Assembly: GCF_014197615.1 (NCBI RefSeq)
Contig: NZ_JACIFY010000022.1
Location: forward strand, 43,949 to 107,948
Length of the DNA stretch: 64,000 nt
From: Rhizobium esperanzae
GTDB lineage: Bacteria > Pseudomonadota > Alphaproteobacteria > Rhizobiales > Rhizobiaceae
Reading direction: 5' to 3'
Both the position numbers and the translations under genes were made by a program. The notes under the pieces were generated by a model, which searched no databases, was not told the origin of the DNA, and saw nothing but the letters and a program-made list of their open reading frames with translations. The first letter of the stretch is position 1. Every line of letters begins with the position of its first letter. Below, in pieces: positions 15,918 through 24,644 of the stretch.

Positions 15918-16571
15918 ATGTTGCGGATACTCACCAAAGATATGTTCGAGACCGATCGGCGTGCTTTCGACGAAATGTTTCGGGCTCGCGCCGCCGTTTT
16001 TCACGATCGGCTGGGATGGCAGGTCGATGTCAGGGATGAGTGGGAAAGGGATCGATATGACGAAACGGAAGATCCCGTCTATCTGGTGACGCAATGGCCT
16101 TCCGGCGCGCTGACGGGTTCGCTGCGCCTGCTGCCGACCACCGGGGCGACGATGCTCAAGAGCGAGTTCTGCCAGTTCTTCGACGAGCCTATCGATATCG
16201 ACAGCCCGACGACTTGGGAATGCACCCGCTTCTGCGTTCATCCGCTGGCCGGACAGGCGGACTACAATTCGTCGCGCGCGGTCGCGACCGAACTGCTCTC
16301 TGGGCTTTGCGAACTTGCACTCGATACCGGTATCGAGAGTATCGTCGGCGTTTACGATGCGGCGATGACCGGCGTCTATCGCAGGATCGGCTGGAGACCG
16401 ACCCCGCTTGCCAGATCCCGCCCTGAAATCGGCAATCTCTATGTCGGCCTGTGGGACGTGACGACGGACAATTGCCACACGCTTCGCGCCAATCTCTCCC
16501 GGCTTACCGAGCAGGCCTCCTGCACTCCTTCCGGAGCCGCTGTCGATGAGAGACATGGCGGAATCGGATGA
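15918..16571 (+). CDS. acyl-homoserine-lactone synthase (LuxI family)
   Basis: 217 residues. With the start at 15918 (GAGGAGGACGGAG before it) the classical LuxI invariant residues fall at their usual numbers: Arg24, Phe28, Trp34, Asp45, Asp48, Arg70, then Glu101 and Arg104 in WECTRFCV. It makes an N-acyl-homoserine lactone from SAM and an acyl carrier protein thioester in the cytosol. The acyl length cannot be predicted. Its partner LuxR gene lies downstream on the same strand. I saw no convincing 20-bp lux-box dyad upstream. Confidence 0.93.
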   Translation: MLRILTKDMFETDRRAFDEMFRARAAVFHDRLGWQVDVRDEWERDRYDETEDPVYLVTQWPSGALTGSLRLLPTTGATMLKSEFCQFFDEPIDIDSPTTWECTRFCVHPLAGQADYNSSRAVATELLSGLCELALDTGIESIVGVYDAAMTGVYRRIGWRPTPLARSRPEIGNLYVGLWDVTTDNCHTLRANLSRLTEQASCTPSGAAVDERHGGIG

Positions 16572-16699
16572 ACGGACGGCGCCATACGCGGTCGTTGTCG
16601 CGGCAGCGATCCGCCGTTCCAGGGAGACGGAGAGAACCGTCGCCCAGAGTGGGATATGCGGCACCGGGCCTTAACGCATTTTTCACGTCATGCGGGGGT

Positions 16700-17500
16700 A
16701 TGGACTATTATCAGCAATCGCTAAATGATACCGATGCGAGCAGCAAAAGAAAAACGCAACCTCGAGTTCATCTCATGCTGAGCAGTTCTCGTTTTTTCTA
16801 TAGTCTGGACCGGATTTCCGCATCGCCGACATTGCAGGATCTGGAAGCAACACTCGATGAAGTCCGCCACATCTATGCGATCTCGCATATGGTTCTCCAT
16901 GTGACCCGTTCTTCCGGGGCCTCCGCCGACAATCCATTGCTGATGCTGACCTATCCGCCCGAGTGGGTGAAGCAATATCGCGAGCGGGATTATTTCAGCA
17001 TCGATCCCATCGTGCGCCTCGGCCGGCGCGGTTTCCTGCCGGTAGAATGGTTCGCGTCGAAATGGGATTCAGGCAAGGCGCAGATCTTCTTCAAGGAGGC
17101 GATGGCCTTCGGCGTCGGCCGGCAAGGCATCACCCTGCCGGTGCGGGGACCGCAAGGCGAGCGATCGCTGTTTACCGTCACATCAAACCATCCCGATGCC
17201 TATTGGCGGCAGTTCCGGATGGACAGCATCCGCGATCTCCAGTTTCTCGCCCACCATCTCCATGACAGGGCAATGGTGCTTTCGGGCATGAGAAAGAGTG
17301 CGGATTTCCCGCAATTGTCGCGCCGCGAACTGCAATGCCTCGGTATGACGGCGAACGGCCTTCTGGCAAAACAGATCGGCGCCCGCCTGTCCATTTCGGT
17401 CAGCGCCGTGCAGCTCTACCTCGCTTCGGCGCGCCGGAAGCTGACCGTCGCCACGACGAGCGAAGCGGTCGCCAGGGCCACCGCTCTTGAGTTGATATAA
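16700..17500 (+). CDS. LuxR-family autoinducer-binding transcriptional regulator
   Basis: About 266 residues from the ATG at 16700; an alternative ATG at 16775 would give 241. The frame extends left to an ATG overlapping the luxI stop, but that stretch is Arg-rich and unlike protein. The autoinducer domain keeps the ligand-pocket pattern: PPEWVKQYRERDYFSIDPIV with Trp, Tyr and Asp-Pro, then PVEWFASKWD. The C-terminal GerE-type HTH is LSRRELQCLGMTANGLLAKQIGARLSISVSAVQLYLASARRKL. It should bind the lactone made by the adjacent LuxI. Confidence 0.9.
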   Translation: MDYYQQSLNDTDASSKRKTQPRVHLMLSSSRFFYSLDRISASPTLQDLEATLDEVRHIYAISHMVLHVTRSSGASADNPLLMLTYPPEWVKQYRERDYFSIDPIVRLGRRGFLPVEWFASKWDSGKAQIFFKEAMAFGVGRQGITLPVRGPQGERSLFTVTSNHPDAYWRQFRMDSIRDLQFLAHHLHDRAMVLSGMRKSADFPQLSRRELQCLGMTANGLLAKQIGARLSISVSAVQLYLASARRKLTVATTSEAVARATALELI

Positions 17501-17506
17501 GCTTGT

Positions 17507-17971
17507 TCACCGCCTGCCTTTCGTCCGTGTCGCGAGAACGTTGCGGATCGAGAAGCTGGAGTGAATCCTCAGCACGCCCGGCAGGGCCGACAAGATCTCC
17601 TTGTGGATCCGCTCGAATTCGCCGGCATTGGCGACCTCCACGCGCAGCAGGTAATCGGAGCCGCCCGTCATCAGAAAACATTCGCGGATCTCGGGATGCC
17701 GGCGGACCGCCGCTTCGAAGCGGTCGAGATAATCCTCCGTCTGCCGTTCCAGGGTGATGTTGATGATCACGGCGATCATCGCATCCGCATTGCTCGTATC
17801 GAGAAGGGCCGTATAGCCGCGGATCACCCCCGTCTTTTCCATGATCTTGATGCGCCTGAGGCAGGCCGAGGGTGAGAGCCCGACCTCGGCCGCCAGCTTG
17901 GCATTGCTCATGCGGGCGTCGAGGCGCAGGAGCCTCAGGATATTGCGGTCTGTCGCGTCGAGAGCGGTCAT
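17507..17971 (-). CDS. dadR: Lrp/AsnC-family regulator, probable activator of D-alanine catabolism
   Basis: 154 residues. The N-terminal HTH is ATDRNILRLLRLDARMSNAKLAAEVGLSPSACLRRIKIMEKTGVIRGYTALLD and the C-terminal RAM (ligand-binding) domain has GGSDYLLRVEVANAGEF. It is divergent from the alanine racemase gene, the arrangement known for dadR/dadX/dadA in several proteobacteria, where alanine is the effector. The intergenic region carries TGCA-rich dyads suited to Lrp-type binding. Confidence 0.85.
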   Translation of the reverse strand: MTALDATDRNILRLLRLDARMSNAKLAAEVGLSPSACLRRIKIMEKTGVIRGYTALLDTSNADAMIAVIINITLERQTEDYLDRFEAAVRRHPEIRECFLMTGGSDYLLRVEVANAGEFERIHKEILSALPGVLRIHSSFSIRNVLATRTKGRR

Positions 17972-18037
17972 GATCGATTATTCCAGATTTTCACCGATCA
18001 TGCGCATAATATGCAAATTCTGCAATAATCAACGACA

Positions 18038-18053
18038 AAATTGCAGGCAATTT
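18038..18053. promoter_or_regulatory. probable Lrp/DadR operator
   Basis: Perfect inverted repeat AAATTGC and GCAATTT around AG, in an AT-rich, TGCA-rich stretch (17990-18060) between the divergent dadR and dadX genes. Lrp-type proteins bind several such degenerate sites. A weaker relative is ATGCAAATTCTGCAAT just to the left. Confidence 0.5.
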
Positions 18054-18098
18054 CGCCCATTATTTCATAGACTCCCATAACAATAAGAGGGGGTGGAT

Positions 18099-19232
18099 AT
18101 GGACGGTGATCTTCTGGTTTCCCACGCACACACTGCCACGATCATGCAGGGAGCCACGGGCTACCTCAAGATCGACCTTGCCGCTCTCGGCCGCAATTAT
18201 CGCAAGCTCCTGTCGATGCTGGCGCCGGTGCGCGCGGGCGCCGTCGTCAAGGCCGATGCCTATGGCCTCGGCGCCGAGCGGGTCGCCAAAACCCTATATG
18301 GTCAAGGCTGCAGGCATTTCTTCGTCGCCCAGTTCGTCGAGGCCGTCCGGCTCCGGCCGGCGCTTGCGCAGGACGCCCAGATTTTCGTGCTGAACGGCTT
18401 GCAGCCGGGCAACGAAATCGCCTGCGCCGAGATGGGCGTCGTCCCGGTCCTGAATTCGCTGCCCCAGTGGCGGCAATGGTCGGCGGCGGCGCGCGCGCTG
18501 AAGCGCTGCCTGCCGGCCGTCCTGCAATTCGATACGGGCATGTCGCGGCTCGGCTTTTCCCCGGAGGAAAGGGCCGAACTCGCGGCCGCGCTTCGCGACG
18601 GCGGCAATGTCGAGATCCTGTTCATCATGAGCCATCTGGCCTCGGCCGATGAGGTCGGTGGCGAGCAGAACGGCGAGCAACTGGCGGAGATGGCCGGCAT
18701 CGCCGAGGAGTTTCCGGGCTTCGATATTTCCTTTGCCAATTCCGGCGGCGTTTTTCTCGGTGGGGCCTATCACGGTGTCCTCGCCCGGCCCGGCATCGCG
18801 CTTTACGGCGGCGCGCCCAATGCCGGCGAGAAGAACCCGATGGAGCCGATCGTCAGCCTCGACGTCGCCGTCGTGCAGACGCGCGCCGTGCCCTCGGGCA
18901 CGAAGGTCGGTTACGGCGGCGTGCATGTCACACAAGGGGAAATGCGTCTCGCCACCATCGCCGCCGGCTATGCCGACGGCCTGCCGCGAAGCCTCGGCGA
19001 CCGCGGCGCCGTCTTTTACCAGGGCATCCGCCTGCCGATCGTCGGGCGCGTGTCGATGGACAGCGTCACCATCGACATATCGGCCCTGCCGGAAGGCACG
19101 CTGACGCTCGGCAGCCTTGTCGAAGTGCTCGGTCCACATCAGACGCTCGAGGACATCGCCCACGATGCCGACACCATATCTTACGAAATCCTAACCGGTC
19201 TCGGCGATCGTTATCACAGACAATATCGCTGA
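18099..19232 (+). CDS. dadX: alanine racemase, catabolic (PLP enzyme)
   Basis: 377 residues. The PLP lysine is in VVKADAYGLG near residue 50 and the second catalytic base, a Tyr, in KVGYGGVHVT. The barrel and C-terminal beta domain are complete. The ATG at 18099 lies 7 bases after GAGGGGG; a GTG at 18093 overlaps that ribosome site and is less likely. It converts L-alanine to D-alanine for the dehydrogenase encoded next, rather than mainly for cell-wall synthesis, as judged by its place between dadR and dadA. Confidence 0.92.
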   Translation: MDGDLLVSHAHTATIMQGATGYLKIDLAALGRNYRKLLSMLAPVRAGAVVKADAYGLGAERVAKTLYGQGCRHFFVAQFVEAVRLRPALAQDAQIFVLNGLQPGNEIACAEMGVVPVLNSLPQWRQWSAAARALKRCLPAVLQFDTGMSRLGFSPEERAELAAALRDGGNVEILFIMSHLASADEVGGEQNGEQLAEMAGIAEEFPGFDISFANSGGVFLGGAYHGVLARPGIALYGGAPNAGEKNPMEPIVSLDVAVVQTRAVPSGTKVGYGGVHVTQGEMRLATIAAGYADGLPRSLGDRGAVFYQGIRLPIVGRVSMDSVTIDISALPEGTLTLGSLVEVLGPHQTLEDIAHDADTISYEILTGLGDRYHRQYR

Positions 19233-19259
19233 GTCCGCGGCTCCATCATTGGGAAGATC

Positions 19260-20534
19260 ATGAAAGTCATCGTTCTGGGCGCCGGCATCCTCGGCGTCAC
19301 CTCCGCTTATCAACTCGCTAAAGCAGGCCATGAGGTGACGGTCGTGGACCGTCAGCCCGGCCCGGCGCTGGAAACGAGCTTTGCCAATGCCGGCGAAGTC
19401 TCCTTCGGCTATTGCTCGCCCTGGGCGGCCCCCGGCATTCCGGCGAAGGCCATGAAGTGGCTGTTCATGAAGCATGCGCCGCTCATCCTGCGCCCGAAAT
19501 TCGATGTGGCCATGCTCTCCTGGATGGTGAGGATGCTGTCGAACTGCACCTCCGAGCGCTACGCGATCAACAAGAGCCGCATGCTGCGCCTTGCCGATTA
19601 CAGCCGCATCGCGCTCGCCGAGCTTCGCGCCGAAACCGGCATCGCCTATGACGAGCGCATGCAGGGAACCCTGCAACTGTTCCGCACGCAGCAGCAGCTC
19701 GATGCCTCGGCCAAGGACGTCAAGGCGCTCGCCGCCGACGGCATTCCTTATGAAGTGCTGGATCGGGACGGCTGCATTCGCGTCGAACCGGCGCTGAAGC
19801 ACGTGCGCGAGAAAATCGTCGGTGGTCTGCTGACACCGAAGGACGAAACAGGCGACTGTTTCAAGTTCACCAATGCGCTGGCCGCCAAGGCCGAAGCGCT
19901 CGGTGTCCGCTTCGCCTACGGCACGACGATCGAGGCGCTCGACGTCGAGGCCGGCCGCGTGTGCGGGGTCGTCACCGCTCGCGCTGGCAATCATGATCGT
20001 GGGCGCGAGCGCATGAGCGCGGATGCGGTGGTGGTCGCGCTCGGCAGCTATTCGCCACTGCTGCTGAAGCCCCTCGGCATCCGTCTGCCGGTCTATCCGG
20101 TCAAGGGCTACTCGCTCACCATCCCGATCACCGACGCCTCGCGCGCGCCGGAATCGACCGTCATGGACGAGACCTTCAAGATTGCGATCACCCGGCTCGG
20201 CGATCGAATCCGTGTCGGCGGCATGGCTGAAATCTCAGGCTATACCAACGATCTCGGCCTGGCGCGGCGCAGCACGCTGGAGCATTCCGTCACCGATCTC
20301 TTCCCCGGTGGCGATGTTTCCAAGGCCTCCTTCTGGTCGGGCCTGCGCCCGATGACGCCGGACGGTACGCCGGTCATCGGCCCGACGAAGATCAAGGGCC
20401 TCTTCCTCAACACCGGTCACGGCACGCTCGGCTGGACCATGAGCACCGGTTCGGCACGGCTGATCGGCGATCTCGTCAGCGGCCGCTCGCCTGAAATCGA
20501 CGCCAAGGACCTTGCCGTAAGCCGCTACGGCTGA
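19260..20534 (+). CDS. dadA: D-amino-acid dehydrogenase, FAD-dependent small subunit
   Basis: 424 residues, the usual DadA length. The FAD motif is MKVIVLGAGILGVTSAYQLAKAGHEVTVVD at the very N-terminus; further family blocks are TSFANAGEVSFGYCSPWAAPGIP and the C-terminal GLRPMTPDGTPVIGPTKIKGLFLNTGHGTLGWTM. It deaminates D-alanine to pyruvate at the inner membrane, passing electrons to the respiratory chain. It starts 28 bases after dadX, so the two form an operon under DadR. An insertion RAGNHDRGRERMS near residue 240 is short and probably a surface loop. Confidence 0.95.
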   Translation: MKVIVLGAGILGVTSAYQLAKAGHEVTVVDRQPGPALETSFANAGEVSFGYCSPWAAPGIPAKAMKWLFMKHAPLILRPKFDVAMLSWMVRMLSNCTSERYAINKSRMLRLADYSRIALAELRAETGIAYDERMQGTLQLFRTQQQLDASAKDVKALAADGIPYEVLDRDGCIRVEPALKHVREKIVGGLLTPKDETGDCFKFTNALAAKAEALGVRFAYGTTIEALDVEAGRVCGVVTARAGNHDRGRERMSADAVVVALGSYSPLLLKPLGIRLPVYPVKGYSLTIPITDASRAPESTVMDETFKIAITRLGDRIRVGGMAEISGYTNDLGLARRSTLEHSVTDLFPGGDVSKASFWSGLRPMTPDGTPVIGPTKIKGLFLNTGHGTLGWTMSTGSARLIGDLVSGRSPEIDAKDLAVSRYG

Positions 20535-20612
20535 GTGCGCCCAGAGCAAAAAGGAATTGTATTACTATTTAAATCGGCTATCCCTAGCGTAGATCGTCTT
20601 GCGAGGGCATGC

Positions 20613-21632
20613 ATGTCCGTTCATTCCGATAGGCATATCGTAGGCAGTTCCATCCGGCAGCCGGCTCTGCAGAGCATGGCGTTTCGGGAAACCGCGTGGA
20701 GCGGCACGGACCTGGACGAGCTCTCGGAGGCATTGTCGACGCCGAAAGCCGCGATCAAGATGACGGCGGAACGCAATACATCAATTGCATATCACTGCAA
20801 TTTCATCTCGGTGGGAGATGTCAGCGTTGGCGATTGCTCCTATGAAGGCACGATCGTCGGCAAGCGGGACGGGGTCATCGACAGGATGACCATATTCCTG
20901 CCGACGCAGGGCAATATGTCGTTCGGCGGAAAACGGGAGCCAATCTATTCGGTGCCCGGTCGGGGTGTGATCCTGGAGCCGGGCAATGCCAGGGACACCA
21001 GCATCTTCGGCCCCCGCCGTCACCTCTGCATGTTCATCGATCAAGCGATGATAGCCAGGCGCCTCACCCATATGTTCGAGCGGACGATCAGCGGTGGCAT
21101 CGATATCCATCCCGATATCGATCTTACATCAGGTCCGGGGCTTGTCTTGCAGCAACTCGTCTCGAACCTCCACAGCGGCCTTAGCGGCGACGGCCTGCTG
21201 CAGCGCTCACCGCTCGCCGTCAGCTCGTTCTGCGAGGCGGTCGTCTACCTGCTTCTGGAGACGTGTTCCCATCGCTATTCGGAGGAGTTGGCGCGCCCTG
21301 CTCCGGCTCCGGCTCCGCGCCATGTGAAACGGGCGATCGACTACATGCGGGAACATATTGCCGAGCCGCTTTCTCTTGACGACATCGCCGTCGTAGCGGA
21401 GGTCAGCGTTCGCACGCTGCAGCAGGGCTTCCGGCAGTTCAGGAATACCACCCCGATGTCATACCTGCATGAACTCCGAATGCAGGCTTTGCGTCAGGAT
21501 CTGCTGGAATGCGACGGGAAGCAAAGCATTGCCGAGATTGCGCTCAGATGGGGATTCGTCCACCTCGGGCGGCTTGCGGCCGAATACAGGAAACGTTTCG
21601 GTGAGCTGCCTTCACAGACGTTGAAGCGCTGA
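20613..21632 (+). CDS. AraC-family transcriptional regulator
   Basis: About 339 residues. The C-terminal double HTH is HVKRAIDYMREHIAEPLSLDDIAVVAEVSVRTLQQGFRQFRNTTPMSYLHELRMQALR, followed by the second recognition helix in SIAEIALRWGFVHLGRLAAEYRKRFGELP. The N-terminal half resembles the AraC-type ligand domain of FeaR/OxyR-like activators (AraC_binding_2). The chosen ATG follows GCGAGGG; the frame is open back to a GTG right after dadA but that part is not protein-like. Target unknown; it may respond to an aromatic amine or amino acid. Confidence 0.85.
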   Translation: MSVHSDRHIVGSSIRQPALQSMAFRETAWSGTDLDELSEALSTPKAAIKMTAERNTSIAYHCNFISVGDVSVGDCSYEGTIVGKRDGVIDRMTIFLPTQGNMSFGGKREPIYSVPGRGVILEPGNARDTSIFGPRRHLCMFIDQAMIARRLTHMFERTISGGIDIHPDIDLTSGPGLVLQQLVSNLHSGLSGDGLLQRSPLAVSSFCEAVVYLLLETCSHRYSEELARPAPAPAPRHVKRAIDYMREHIAEPLSLDDIAVVAEVSVRTLQQGFRQFRNTTPMSYLHELRMQALRQDLLECDGKQSIAEIALRWGFVHLGRLAAEYRKRFGELPSQTLKR

Positions 21633-21694
21633 ACTCCCAGGGCATTCGGCTGCTCTCCGACATCCGAGATTGAGCAGCGGCCTCGGTTGCATAA

Positions 21695-21717
21695 CCAGCC
21701 GCTTCTCTCGCGGCTGG
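21695..21717. terminator. hairpin between convergent genes
   Basis: CCAGCCGC and GCGGCTGG form a perfect 8-base stem around TTCTCTC, between the ends of the AraC gene and the chemoreceptor gene. No long T-run follows on either strand, so strength as a terminator is uncertain. Confidence 0.5.
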
Positions 21718-21766
21718 CCGTGGTCACAAAGCGGAATTCCCGGGAGCCGCTAGGCGCGGCGGCTCG

Positions 21767-23449
21767 TCAGAATTCCTCCCACTCGCTTGCTGCGATAGCG
21801 GCATTGCCCTGGCTTGGGTAGGCAGCGCCCAGCTTTGCCCGCAATTCGCGCGCCGGAGACGGAACTGCCGCGTTTCCGCCTGTCCGCCCGGCGACATGTG
21901 GCCGGGATGCACGGGCTTTGCCGATGTTGAACGCGCTCAGCATCTGAGCGATGCGGCCGACTTCCTGAACCAGGGAATGGCTGGCGGCGGTGGATTCTTC
22001 GACCATGGCGGCATTTTGCTGGGTAGCCTGGTCCATGGCATTGACGGCCGTGTTGACCTCCTGAAGCGCCGTCGCCTGCTCGCTCGATGCCCTGACGATG
22101 GCGCCGATGTGACGGTCGATTTCCTGGACCTCGTCGACGATCACCGTCAGTGTTTCGCCGGTCTGCCCAACCAGGGACACGCCTGCCTTCACCTGTTCGC
22201 CGGAATTGTTGATCAGCCCCTTGATCTCTTTTGCTGCCTTCGCGGACCGTTGCGCCAGTTCGCGAACCTCCTGGGCGACGACGGCAAAGCCCTTGCCGGC
22301 CTCTCCCGCCCGAGCCGCTTCGACGCCGGCATTCAGTGCGAGAAGGTTGGTCTGGAAGGCGATTTCATCGATGACGCCGATGATGTTGGAGATTTCACGT
22401 GACGAGCTGTCGATCGCTCCCATTGCGGCGACGGCCTGCTGGACGATCTGGCCCGATTTCTCGGCGCCGATGCGGGCCTTTGCCACCAGTTGGCCCGCCT
22501 CTTCCGCGCGCCGGCTGGAGTCTTTGACGGTGGTCGTGATCTCCTCGAGCGCGGCGGCCGTTTCCTCGATGGAGGCGGCCTGCTGCTCGGTTCGCTTGGA
22601 AAGATCGTCTGCGGCAGAGCGGATCTCTTGCGACCCGGCATTGATCTGCGAAGCAGCCCCGTTGATCTGTTCTATGGTCGTCGCCAGCTGTTCCAGTGCA
22701 TTGTTGAAGTCGTCGCGCAAGGCGTGGTAGGCGGCAGGCAGGTCGTCGTCGATCCGGTAGCTGATATCCTTGGCGGCAATCGCTGCCATGGCCTTGCCGA
22801 ACGTGCCGCAGACGAGCTGCCGTTCCGCCTCGATCGCATCGGCCTGGGCCTTCTGCTTGGCGATCTCGGCCTCGTCGATATAGACCGAGATGGCGAGATC
22901 CATATCCAGCATCACGGCCTTGACGAGGCTTGCCAGCGCGTTGCCGAACTCGGCCGGCTTCATCGTTTTTTTCGAAAATACCCCACCCTTCGGGGCCATT
23001 TCCTCGACGGCGCTGTTGATCAGGTGGTCGACAATGATCGCGTAGCCGCCGATATACCATTGTGGCTCCAGGCCGATGCGAGCGTGGACGGTTCCGATCG
23101 TCCTGACTTTGCCGACATATTCCTCATTGAAGTTGCCGTCGGCGATATTGGCCCAATGGCCCATCTGGGCACCTTTGGCGCGGGCGATATTCTCGTCCGT
23201 GGAAAAGAAGCGGCTGACTTCCGGGCTCTTGCGAAGCTGCGCATAGAACTTGTCGAGGCCATGCGGCAGTTCGCGTTCGATCAGCGTCTTTAAGGATCGG
23301 ATGCCGGCACGGCCACGATGGTCGAGCTGCATGAAGTCGAGGCGGCGTTCGACATTCTGGCTTTTGCTCTTGGCGTGGTGCGGTCCGGCGCCGCTGTTGT
23401 GACCATGGGCCGAATTGCTGCTGGCATGCATATGAAATTGACTCGACAT
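21767..23449 (-). CDS. globin-coupled chemoreceptor (aerotaxis transducer, HemAT-like)
   Basis: About 560 residues. Residues 40-190 form a protoglobin/sensor-globin domain (LDFMQLDHRGRAGIRSLKTLIERELPHGLDKFYAQL, then VRTIGTVHARIGLEPQWYIGGY with the likely haem His). A HAMP-like linker and a full MA signalling domain follow (EIAFQTNLLALNAGVEAARAGEAGKG). There are no membrane helices, so it is a cytosolic oxygen sensor for chemotaxis. The C-terminus ends in EWEEF, the pentapeptide that tethers CheR/CheB. The start at 23449 follows a GAGGTCGGGA site. Confidence 0.92.
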   Translation of the reverse strand: MSSQFHMHASSNSAHGHNSGAGPHHAKSKSQNVERRLDFMQLDHRGRAGIRSLKTLIERELPHGLDKFYAQLRKSPEVSRFFSTDENIARAKGAQMGHWANIADGNFNEEYVGKVRTIGTVHARIGLEPQWYIGGYAIIVDHLINSAVEEMAPKGGVFSKKTMKPAEFGNALASLVKAVMLDMDLAISVYIDEAEIAKQKAQADAIEAERQLVCGTFGKAMAAIAAKDISYRIDDDLPAAYHALRDDFNNALEQLATTIEQINGAASQINAGSQEIRSAADDLSKRTEQQAASIEETAAALEEITTTVKDSSRRAEEAGQLVAKARIGAEKSGQIVQQAVAAMGAIDSSSREISNIIGVIDEIAFQTNLLALNAGVEAARAGEAGKGFAVVAQEVRELAQRSAKAAKEIKGLINNSGEQVKAGVSLVGQTGETLTVIVDEVQEIDRHIGAIVRASSEQATALQEVNTAVNAMDQATQQNAAMVEESTAASHSLVQEVGRIAQMLSAFNIGKARASRPHVAGRTGGNAAVPSPARELRAKLGAAYPSQGNAAIAASEWEEF

Positions 23450-23764
23450 TCCCGACCTCGAAGACTGGACTGAAACCGTAATTGGGCACACGTGCCTCAA
23501 TCACATCGAAACCCGCCGTCATGTCGGAGCATGGCGTCCACCCGCCTGATCGATGACCCCAAAATTGGGGTATTTGGTTTATTTCCAGTTAACCAAACCC
23601 GACGCGAAAATTGGATTTCGTCAATTTTTTCGGTATCCGGATACGTTATTCGATTTCTGGATGAAAGAATTTGAGTAGAGCCCGTTCTCATATGCCTCTG
23701 AACGGCGACAGCTCCCGGGTAGGGAGCTGCGCTTGGAGGATATTCGGTTCGGGAGTTTCGATGT
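23450..23764. other. 315-base intergenic region with dyads
   Basis: No gene seen. Holds two inverted repeats close to the chemoreceptor start: ACCCCAA / TTGGGGT around AA at 23556-23571, and TTTGGTT / AACCAAA with an 11-base spacer at 23573-23597. A perfect 8-base hairpin CAGCTCCC / GGGAGCTG around GGGTA lies at 23709-23729, probably the 3' end of the LuxR-like transcript. The middle part is distinctly AT-rich. Confidence 0.55.
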
Positions 23765-24484
23765 TCAGCTGATGAGCTGCCGACGGATTGCTTCGGCAAT
23801 CGCATGGGCGCGATTGGCTGCCCCGAGCTTCTTCGTCGCGCTCTTGAGATAGCTGTTGATGGTTTCCGTTTGATAGTCCGACGCATCGGAAATTTCTTCG
23901 CTCGTCAGTCCTTTGCCTGCCAGCTCGAGGCAGCGAAGTTCGCCGCTGGTCAAGCGAAGGACGCCGGCCGCAAAACGATCCATCAGTGGTTTGGTGATCG
24001 CCCGATGCAGCGGCTCGGAAAAGAAGACAAGCAACTCCTGTTCGCTTGCGGTGAACGGCCTTTCCCGCGTGAAGCAGACCCCGCCGTAGACGACACCGTT
24101 CCTTGAAAGCGGAATCTGTATCCGCCGCCCGATCTCATAGGATCTCAGCAAATATTGGAGGCGTTGGGACGGGGGCAGAATGTCGAAGGCTTCTTCCTCC
24201 GTCAGTGGCGTCGTTCGGTTGAGCGACTGAACGACGAGCGGATCGGACAGGCCGAGTTTTTCTCCAAAGTAGGTATCGATGTAGGCGGGAGGCATATCGG
24301 TATCGATGGAGCGGCCCCTCCCGATCTGATATCCTTCCAGATCCAGCCCGCCGACGGCGATGTAGCGGAAATCGACGGCCTTCCTCAATTGTTCCAGCAG
24401 GTCGCTGTTGCGCAAGTGTCGATGGGCGGGAACTTCGCGAAGATCGCTGAAATGGCAAAGGCTTTCAATTGAGGCGCACCCCAT
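23765..24484 (-). CDS. LuxR-family regulator (orphan, autoinducer-binding-like N-terminus)
   Basis: 239 residues. The N-terminal part resembles the LuxR sensor fold (PPAYIDTYFGEKLGLSDPLV keeps Tyr and Asp-Pro, but the usual Trp residues are missing). The C-terminal HTH is LTSGELRCLELAGKGLTSEEISDASDYQTETINSYLKSATKKLGAANRAHAIAEAIR. No synthase gene is adjacent, so it is a LuxR solo that may bind the lactone from the distant LuxI, a plant signal, or nothing. GGGGGACAGG precedes the ATG. Confidence 0.85.
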   Translation of the reverse strand: MGCASIESLCHFSDLREVPAHRHLRNSDLLEQLRKAVDFRYIAVGGLDLEGYQIGRGRSIDTDMPPAYIDTYFGEKLGLSDPLVVQSLNRTTPLTEEEAFDILPPSQRLQYLLRSYEIGRRIQIPLSRNGVVYGGVCFTRERPFTASEQELLVFFSEPLHRAITKPLMDRFAAGVLRLTSGELRCLELAGKGLTSEEISDASDYQTETINSYLKSATKKLGAANRAHAIAEAIRRQLIS

Positions 24485-24644
24485 CCTGTCCCCCGATTCG
24501 CTGGTTAACGATTAACCCGACTTTGGAGCTCGAGAGTTAATAATATGTTTACTTGTCGTCTTGGCACTTGCAGGGGCGCTATTCTCCTTCCCCGGGCGGG
24601 ATTCAGCCGCCCGAGGACGTCGTGTCGATAATTCCGTCGACGGC

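Noticed and set aside
16568..16699. 44-codon N-terminal extension of LuxR overlapping the luxI stop (ATGA)
   Set aside because: Arg-rich and unlike the family; the LuxR sensor domain aligns from about 16700-16775.
24553..24575. Sigma-54 promoter (TGGCAC followed by TTGCA)
   Set aside because: The two elements are adjacent without the required five-base spacer.
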